Assembly (NCBI GenBank): GCA_030374805.1
Contig: JARGSG010000027.1
Location: 641,384-705,383, forward strand
Direction: 5' to 3'
Length of the DNA stretch: 64,000 nucleotides
DNA from: Gracilaria gracilis
Lineage: Eukaryota; Rhodophyta; Florideophyceae; Gracilariales; Gracilariaceae
Position 1 is the first letter of the stretch. Every line of letters starts with the position of its first letter. Positions 56,915 to 64,000 of the stretch are shown piece after piece. The notes under the pieces were generated by a model. It worked only from the letters and a program-made list of their open reading frames with translations. It had not been told where the DNA came from and made no database searches. A program made the position numbers and the translations under genes.

Positions 56915-57700
56915 TTCCCCAATGGGGAAAGAACCACGAAGACGTTCGGGATCTTCCTCACACGAGGTAGCACAGCAAGCAGAACCCTTCCAGGGATGAC
57001 ACGACTAAGTCGGGGTGTAAGGCCGAGGTCACCCTTCACGACGAGCGTAGGAAGATGAGACAAGAAGGTATTCCGCGTGAGCGGCGTGTGTGTGTTATCC
57101 ACCAAGGAGGCGAAGTTTTTCCACAGTGTGGCGAGTGCAACGCGGTGTCAGCACAGGCTGCGAGTGGCGGAGTAACCACACAAAAGCAAGGGAAAAAAGG
57201 GAAAGGAAAGAAAAGGAAAAGGGGGGTCCACAAGATGTGGTTGAGGATACGGCAAAGCCGGTGGGAACCTTATGCAAGGGCAAACGCGACAGCGATTGGT
57301 AAATACTCCCAATAGTGGGTTCGTTTAGGAAATGCAGGGAGGATAGACAGTCCGTAGGCTACAGGATATCCCTCCAAGGAGAAGTTGAGTACCGCCATAG
57401 GCGAAGCAGTCTAGAGCCAAAACCCTGGTTGGGGGAGTTTTACTGGGTGCGACGGCAGAGTTGCCGGCGCACTAAGTAGTGTAGCTCGCCTCCCGTACTG
57501 TGCGGCAAATACCATAATAATCTAGAATACCCCCATAAAAGGTGCAGAACTACCATGGCTGTGCCAACCTCCTGGACTCTGCCGTGTCCCACGTGTCCCA
57601 TCCACCAACGTGGCCATCGTATATAGTCATAATTAATCCAGCCGACATGTTGGAAATTAACTAAGTCATGGGAATCCCTCACGGAGGGCGATGCACTTCA
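56915..57700 (-). repeat. F3 5' LTR (786 bp)
   Basis: In minus orientation it starts TGAAGTGCATCGCC at 57,700 and ends CACTACA at 56,915, followed by AAC and the primer-binding site. Closely matches 37,063-37,874; length differs mainly through the purine microsatellite at 57,186-57,222. Confidence 0.9.
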
Positions 57701-58185
57701 TTTATTCTGCTCTCCTGTGGAGGAGAGCAGAAAATACGAGCCCCATCTGTAACCGCGAACACACTTCGAAGATATCGGGTGGTCAGAGGCCTTGCCTGTG
57801 CTAGTAGCGCAGCCGAATTTGCCATTTCTTCTTCAGTTGGCCATTCAATTCTCGTTTCCGGTATGCGATGCGACTGCACTAACTCGTTGAGGGCGTCAAG
57901 TGAAAGGTTGAGCCAGTCGCTTATGGACGATGGGACAAGGCCAATGATTGGCGACAGTGAGTAGAGCGTATCAGAAGTACGCAAGTACCACAGCGCCATA
58001 TCTAACAAATCTACAAGCCGGAGTAATGACTTTCTCCCTTGTGTAAAGTTGGGTCTGCGGTACGGCGATCCATTTCGGCTTTTTAGCACTTCTTCGAAGT
58101 GGGGAAGAAAATCGTTTGTAAGTGATGGTTTTGTTATGTTCAATGCGGTGAAGAAGTCATTCTCTGTGCCACATTGTAGTACAAT
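57701..58185 (-). pseudogene. Harbinger transposase copy 2, N-terminal part
   Basis: Minus-strand text from about 58,185: CGTENDFFTALNI, then LSPIIGLVPSSISDWLNLSLDAL and SVFAVTDGARIFCSPPQESRI, which ends exactly at the F3 boundary. It matches copy 1 through the first catalytic Asp. Joined in thought to 37,062 across F3, the text continues in register (SRI then QDAFY), showing that a single gene was interrupted. One stop is present upstream of 58,185 in the same frame. Confidence 0.85.
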
Positions 58186-58685
58186 GAGACCTCAATGGGT
58201 TGGTGTCACGTGGGCCTACTGGTGCGCCTTGCTGGCTGCACTGTACCCAATTGGTATCCTGCATTTTATAATTTCTAATTCCTAATTTCTAATTTAGTTT
58301 AGCTTAACATTGCTGGCCCATGACATTAGGTCATGGGCACAGCCAATGACGCCATGCCCGCATGGGAGATCGGCGTCTGTGCACCTTGTATATATTGTGG
58401 TGCAACTCGCCTTCCTCTTCGGGTATTGTAAAGTCAGGCACCATTAGGGCAGTTACTATACCATCTTGGTCACTTGCTACTCTATTACTATTCAGGTTTA
58501 ACCGCGCGTCGACGTCTACTACCGTACACCTACACGGTCTAGACTAGTTGCCCCGCCGTTTGCCCCTGCGGGTTTCAGGTGCCCTACTACCATATAGGTT
58601 GTGTGTTTTTCCCCCTTAGGTTGAGCCCTCGCGCGCTCCCTCTACCAGACGGACCCCACACCTTATCGGTATTTGTACAACATTT

Positions 58686-58704
58686 TGGTCTCCCGACTTA
58701 GGAG
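58686..58704 (+). promoter_or_regulatory. F1 primer-binding site
   Basis: TGGTCTCCCGACTTAGGAG; matches the F2 site at all but one position. Confidence 0.75.
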
Positions 58705-58829
58705 TTTCTTGGTTTTTGTCGTACCTTTACTGGTGAACAGAAGACATTCGAAAGAATTCTGGAAGTTCACGCACCTATTTGGTTTTGTAGGAATACTCGC
58801 GAAGCAATTGGATACCACTATTGGTCACT

Positions 58830-60991
58830 ATGGAAAGACCTACAAGGATTGCTCGGGGCTCTAGCGCGCCACCCAGCCCCAAGTGTTCTGCTGCGGCTTC
58901 GGCCGCTAAACCCATTCTGGACAATCCCGAGGAGCTGCTTCGGCAACCTCGGGCTGGAACCTCAAAGGATACGGTCACTCAGTCACCGTTGGCTCCTGAA
59001 CCTAATAAGGAATGGCCGACAACGGTTGAAGACCTTTGGCCCCAATTGGAAGATCGAGGGGAAAGCTCTTTTTACCGCTACGGTTAATGAAGCTACGACC
59101 TCAATGGACATGGACGCCGGTACCCGCTTGGTAGTTGATCGAGCCGTGCACGAGTTCTCTCAATGCATACCTAAATTGGTTGAAACATACCTCTTAACGG
59201 GTGCCCGGGAGCATATCTACCGAGTGGTTCAAGACCTTTGGGTTTCCGAAGGAATGGCGGAAACAAAAACCCTGGGGTGAATATGGTTACTCGCATACCA
59301 CAAGGGATCCCTGCCGGTTCTTCCGCACCAATCAAGCCAATTCCGCCGATAGTGCGTACCTACAAGGTTTGAGGCAAGGTCAAGAGGGCCATATAGAGAT
59401 GGGCCCTCGAGACGTGTACTTGCCACCCATTGGAGGTAACGTTCGAGAGGACACCAAGACTGGTGGGCCTGAGGACGATTCGTCTGACCCAGAAGAGGGG
59501 GCGACGAAGAAGAAACCGCAAGGGTAAAGAAAGGAGGACGAAAAAGGGAAAGAATCGCGGCTACGACTCTGACCCCGATTCCTCGAGCTCCGATACCGAT
59601 ACTGGTTCATCGTCGGATGATGACCGTAAAGGTAGACGCAAGAAGAAACTGAACAGGTTGCGAAGAAGTCGTCAAAGAGAAACCGGAAAGGTAAGAAGAA
59701 ACGGTACGAGTCGTCCGACTCGGATTCGGATACCGATACAACCCTAGAGGTGCGTCAGCCGCTGAACGATATGTTCACCAAAGCGGTTGATTATAGGTCA
59801 TATCTGTTGAGAAACCGATCCTCTGCTTACACCCCAGAGGTTGCGCAGAAGATCACCAAGCACCATAAGAAGCTGAGCTTCCAGATGGGTGATACTACCT
59901 TCACAGGTGATGATCCCGTTGCGGTAATTGAGTTTCTGCAGAAGTTCAAGATTGCATGTGACCAAAATGGGTTTTCCGAAGGTGCTGCCATGTGGTTATT
60001 CCAGTTTTCCCTTAAAGGTCAAGCTTCGTACTTGCTGCAAGGCAGGCTTCGTGGAAATACCCTGGCGGTTGACGAAGAGGGAACAGAAATGTTAGAGAAG
60101 TACCCAGAAGTAGTTAATTTCATGTTGGAAACTTACGCTACCGATGAGGTTATCAAGAAGGTTACGCTGAGGTGCAGGCATATCGCCAGCGCTTCCAGCC
60201 AAACCGAAATGGAATTCTCGTTAGGCCTTTGGAATCTGGCCACCCAACGTGGTAATGTCTTTACCACTAGTAGGTTAAAGCCGCTGTTTGCCGACAATGT
60301 CGACAAAGCGATCCGTTCGCAGGTACGCAACTACCTGGCGAACAACCGTAAGGTGGACTATAATGGGCTTGCTCGTTATGCCCACGGACTAGGCGACACT
60401 CTCCGTCACGGAAAGAAGCCGTCGACGTCCCATACCTCAAAGGATAGACCGAAACGGTCAGTATTGGAGCTAGAAGAAAGCACTACCTCAGAGGGTGATT
60501 CGCTCATTCGCGTACCAACCGAGATGGCGGTTCATCTCGTGACTGCGCCGCAGGCTCAGTCACGAGCCACCTCCATTGGTAATTGGTCGTCGACAGTACC
60601 ACCAACTTCGGTAAGGTCGCCACCAAGTGCGGCGAGCACTCAGCAAACCTCAACGGGTGGTTCGCAAGTATCTTCATATGCTACAGCACCGACCAATCCG
60701 TTTACCCGACCTACCTCTATGGAAATGCGTGATCCTCAGACAGGTGAATTGGTCTGCTGGCTCTGTTTATCGCCAGACCATCTGGCGAACAGATGTGACA
60801 AAATACCCCCAGGGGTGCGCGAACATCTGATCAGTGCCAGGCAGCAAAACCACCGTAACCTATATGGATCTGGAAAAAGGGTACAAGCTCAACCATCACC
60901 ATCTCAGGGTCATTTCGTCGAGGACACACCAATCTTGGAGAAGGATAGTCTCGCTCAGGAGGAGCACGAAAACACCGAACGGTTAGCGTAA
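58830..60991 (+). pseudogene. F1 gag, frameshifted
   Basis: ATG at 58,830 opens MERPTRIARGSS; the text then shifts frame near 59,080, 59,280, 59,520 and 59,745. A Ser/Asp and Lys/Arg-rich tract (59,480-59,740) precedes the best preserved part, 59,750-60,991 (413 codons): DYRSYLLRNRSS, GDDPVAVIEFLQKFKIACDQ, VVNFMLETYATDEVI and SRLKPLFADNVDKAIRSQV. It also has an intact zinc knuckle CWLCLSPDHLANRC (CX2CX4HX4C) near 60,755. The knuckle and core show it is the capsid/nucleocapsid protein of the element. The nearest relative here is F4 gag. Confidence 0.8.
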
Positions 60992-61080
60992 GGCCACCCC
61001 TAACCGTGAATTGGAAGGCCCGTCGATACCGGAACGGGAAACCTTAATGGTGGAAAAAAGAAGAATCAGATGTACCCAAT

Positions 61081-64000
61081 GTGTTGTTGTTGCTAATGAA
61101 GTACAATAACTATAAAGTTAATGCTTCAGTAATCTTTCTCAATTACCTACAGGTTCCCGTTGCGTGTGTACTCGATACCGGCGCCGGTCCGAATTTGCTA
61201 AACGCTCGCGTCATACCCGATGCGGTCTTGCGGAACATTCGACCTCCCCCGACTATCAACCCCGCTGGTGGACGCTGACGAGCGTCCACTGCACCTGAGA
61301 AGAATGTTGACCACTGTGGTACAACTTGGAACCTTGAAGGTGAAGCTCAATTTCTTTCTGGTGGGTCGTCTGGCGACAGACTGTATCCTCGGGACCAACT
61401 TTATTGACAGACATGTTAAGGCAATTTTGCCAGGGTCCCGAACGGTCGCTCTCCGTCAAGGTGGTCGTATTGTCATACTGGTAATACGCAGACCAAAAAT
61501 GGTTGGCGTCAGAAGCCGAGGTCCAATATACCCACCGAAACGGTTTCAAACAAGATACAGCTCACCAGATTGGTTTCAATTCCGGCTATGACCCAAATGG
61601 TAGTGAATGTCTCATGCGCAGTTCCAGGATTGGTAATGCTACAAAACCATCCTAGGTTGGCAGAAAGACATCTCGCCCTTGATGGGAAATGGGATTATCG
61701 ATAACATCCCTAATCAATCCTTCAAGGTGTACTTGAGTAAGTTTAGCAATCACATTGTTAAATTACGCAAGAATACCACTATTGGATTGCATTACCGGCA
61801 CCACAAGGGGTTTTTCAAGGTCCCACCTTCACCTAAATGGGCTGGACGAGGTCGCAACTCTAAGGAAGGGGCAGGAATAGATGCGCCATATCCCGCATAT
61901 GCGCCGCCGTAATCGACAAATACCAAAATGAAACAGAAGATCTCCGATACCTTTAAGGTTGGAGATCAGGAAAAGACTATGGAACTGGACCCAGTGCGGC
62001 ATTGGAGATTGGAAGTCCAGATCAGTGAGAAGAACCATGCTCTCCAAGACCGGATCCTCAGTCCCTTAGAAGAATTTGAATCCATGTGATCGGGCCAGTT
62101 GGGCCAATTGAGGGTACAGAGCACCGTATTGATATGGTGCCTGGCTGGAAACCCATTTACCACGCAGCCTTACCGTTAGGTCCAAATCCCGGGAGGTTGA
62201 GCTCAATGAGGTCGAGAGAATGCTCCGTGAAGGTGTCATAGAACCAGCAAATGCGGACTGGGCCAGCCCTGTGGTTCTCGTCACAAAGAAGAATGATACC
62301 CGTATGGTTCTGTGCAGATTACAGAAGACTGAATAGTATTACCATTAGGGATTCGTACCCAATACCTAGAATGGACGAGTGTATAGATTCGTTGGGCAAC
62401 GCCAAGATCTTTACTACGCTCGATGCCAATTGTGGTTATTGGCAGGTACCTGTCAGGGAAGAAGACAAGGACAAAACTACGTTTACTTGCCACGCTGGTT
62501 ATTCCGCTTAACGGGTATGCCCTTTCGGTTGCGGAATGCCCCGGCTACCTTTCAGAGGGCGTTAGATATAATCCTTTCGAAGGTGAAGTGGAGAACTGCT
62601 CTGGTATACATCGACGATGTAATCATATATTCCAGAACGGTAGAGGAACATTTCTACCATGTTAGGGAAGTTTTTGAACCTTTTGAGGGAATCTGGAGTA
62701 ACGTTGAAGCTCCGCAAGTGCAAATTCTTCACCAAAGAGGTAGAATACCTGGTCATATCATCAGCCCTGGGAGGTTAGAAGTGACGCCGCGGAATATCCG
62801 AGCCGTGCAGGAGGCGAAGCCACCCACGTCCCAGACGGAAATCCGATTCTTTATAGGTTTATGCAATGTGTACCGCCGGTTTATCAAGAGATTTGCCAAG
62901 ATAGCGGCTCCCCTCAACAGGAAGCTGCTGAAGGGTCAACCTACAAGGTTTGAATGTCTTACCAATGAGGAAATGGATGCGTTCGAGGCGCTGAAACATG
63001 CGCTCTTGACACCTCCCATCTTGGCATTACCAAAGCTGGTTTACGATACACGTTGGATACTGACGCCTCGACCCCAAAGTGGTTGTTGTCTTATGCAGGA
63101 GCAAGAAAATGGCGAAAAACTACCTACAGGGTATTGGAGCCGTGCTCTGCACGCTGCAGAGAAGAACTACACAACAACCGAAAAGGAATGTCTGGCAGTG
63201 GTCTAGAGCATGTTGATGCTCCACCCCTCCTATATGGTGAAAGTTCACGCTTCGAACCGACCATGATGCCCTACGGTGGATACTGGGGTCTGTCCGACGC
63301 ATCAGGCAGACTTGCCCCGATGGCGGTTTACGACTTCCAGAGTTCGAGTATGACGTACAGTACCGTCCAGGTATCAAGCACAATGTCGCAGACGCGATGT
63401 CTCGCATTACCACAGATGGTTTGGACACCGAGCCGGTAAAGAGGATGATATCTCATGCTTTACCATCTCTACCAACCCTGATGGTGATACCTTAGAAGGT
63501 TACTGGACTCTACCCGAAGAGGATACGTGGTTTAGTGAAGCCATCGCTCGGGAAATACTCGCCCTCGAGGAAACAGACGTCATTCCAATTACCCGCGAGA
63601 GATTCCTGAGAGAGCAACCAAACGATGTTTATTGCCGCTCTCTCATGGACCAAGTAGGTATGAAAGACTCGAACTTTGACGTCGACCGAAATGGTTTCCT
63701 GGTGAGGCGAGCTCCTATTGATGGTTCCCTTCAGAAGGTGGTGCCCAAGGTACTGCGCCCTCGGGTGCTGTACCTGGCCCACTACCCAAGTCTATCAGGA
63801 CACCCTGGAGGTACGAGAATGTACTACACCTTGAGGCAAGGGTACTACTGGCCTCATATGGCTAATGATGTATATACCTTTGTAGGTCAATGTGAATCTT
63901 GCGTACGTACCCGTGGAGGTCTCCGGAAGCACAGGAAATACTTGAAGTTATTCCCTGCAGCGGGTCCTCTCGAGTTCGTCGTCGCAATAAACCTTCTGGG
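61081..64000 (+). pseudogene. F1 pol: protease, RT, RNase H, integrase start (partial)
   Basis: Protease VACVLDTGAGPNLL near 61,165 in an N-terminal context LLLMKYNNYKVNASVIFLNYL. A frame change near 61,260 continues to LATDCILGTNFIDRHVKAILP. RT coding resumes in fragments from 62,100 (GVIEPANADWASPVVLV, then TLDANCGYWQVPV); frame changes near 62,300 and 62,510. The active site is YIDD near 62,608 and RNase H reaches CLAVV-TAG at 63,204 (Trp expected). After further frame breaks near 63,230-63,480 the connector and integrase finger (LAHYP, GHPGG, CESC) are readable to 64,000, where the first core Asp is lost (EFVVAINLLG). Inactive. Confidence 0.85.

Larger units (their letters stand above)
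37063..57700 (-). mobile_element. Ty3/gypsy chromoviral element F3, minus strand, with F4 nested inside
   Basis: Two direct LTRs (56,915-57,700 as 5' LTR and 37,063-37,874 as 3' LTR in minus orientation) begin TGAAGTGCA and end TGCACTACA or TGCACTAC-like, flanked by TGTAT (37,058-37,062) and TTTAT (57,701-57,705), a 5-bp target duplication with one mismatch. The primer-binding site follows the 5' LTR and a purine tract precedes the 3' LTR. F4 occupies 46,921-56,723, so F3 proper is about 10.8 kb. Inserted in Harbinger copy 2. Confidence 0.9.
58307..64000 (+). mobile_element. Family-1 Ty3/gypsy element F1, truncated by window end
   Basis: Plus strand, same family as copy A at the left edge. 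The LTR left edge is placed tentatively at TGCTGGCCCATGAC (58,307), where a short hairpin GGCCCATGAC...GTCATGGGC occurs. The LTR ends near 58,679-58,682 (TGTACAACA), a few bases before the primer-binding site. Gag, protease, RT, RNase H and the integrase zinc finger follow; the window ends at the start of the integrase core. Confidence 0.8.

Noticed and set aside
1..64000. Host rRNA/tRNA genes, CRISPR arrays, bacterial operons, viral genomes
   Set aside because: No such signature was seen on either strand; repeats present are all explained as element ends, LTRs, subterminal arrays or short tandem repeats.

Overview
This is eukaryotic nuclear DNA made almost entirely of transposable elements nested in or abutting one another. 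I found no rRNA, tRNA, operon-like bacterial organisation, plasmid function or CRISPR array. Nearly every coding region is broken by nonsense codons, frameshifts or later insertions, so the window reads as a repeat graveyard. The lineage is uncertain. Intron-poor elements, mid-range GC, chromoviral Ty3/gypsy elements, a MULE with a ULP-type protease and a Plavaka-like transposase would fit a red alga, a fungus or an oomycete; I weakly favour a red alga, but the window cannot decide it.

Layout. 1-3.1 kb: minus-strand 3' part of a Ty3/gypsy element (family 1). 3.4-9.7 kb: an unassigned ORF, a decayed Plavaka/CACTA-like transposase (+) and a convergent coiled-coil companion gene (-). 9.9-11.0 kb: a decayed gene that looks like a SET-domain protein (-). 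11.4-11.8 kb: a small palindromic inverted-repeat element. 12.0-13.1 kb: an unknown coiled-coil ORF. 13.5-14.4 kb: the C-terminal part of a pogo/Tigger-like transposase. 14.66-25.08 kb: one 10.4-kb Mutator-like element (MULE) bounded by ~140-150 bp terminal inverted repeats. It carries a ULP-like cysteine-protease gene and a MULE transposase, both on minus. It has itself been invaded by a hAT element (16,166-18,659, with 8-bp target duplication and iterated subterminal repeats) and by a 242-bp MITE that splits the protease domain. 25.3-27.3 kb: a PIF/Harbinger transposase (+) with a Myb/SANT-like partner (-).

28-36.8 kb: Ty3/gypsy element F2 (+), gag to chromodomain. 36.8-58.2 kb: a three-level nest. 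A second Harbinger transposase gene (-) was split by Ty3/gypsy element F3 (37,063-57,700, minus strand, ~0.8-kb LTRs), and F3 was split inside gag by Ty3/gypsy element F4 (46,921-56,723, minus strand, two 541-bp LTRs). 58.3-64 kb: a plus-strand family-1 element (F1) running off the window end.

The four elements with a visible 5' end share nearly the same primer-binding site. The points most worth following up are: an antisense ~440-codon gene in the 3' region of F3 starting just inside the LTR; a roughly 25-30-fold excess of the palindrome CCGNNCGG throughout F4; the ULP-bearing MULE; the SET-like gene; and conversion of the same RNase H tryptophan codon to a stop in three different gypsy families.
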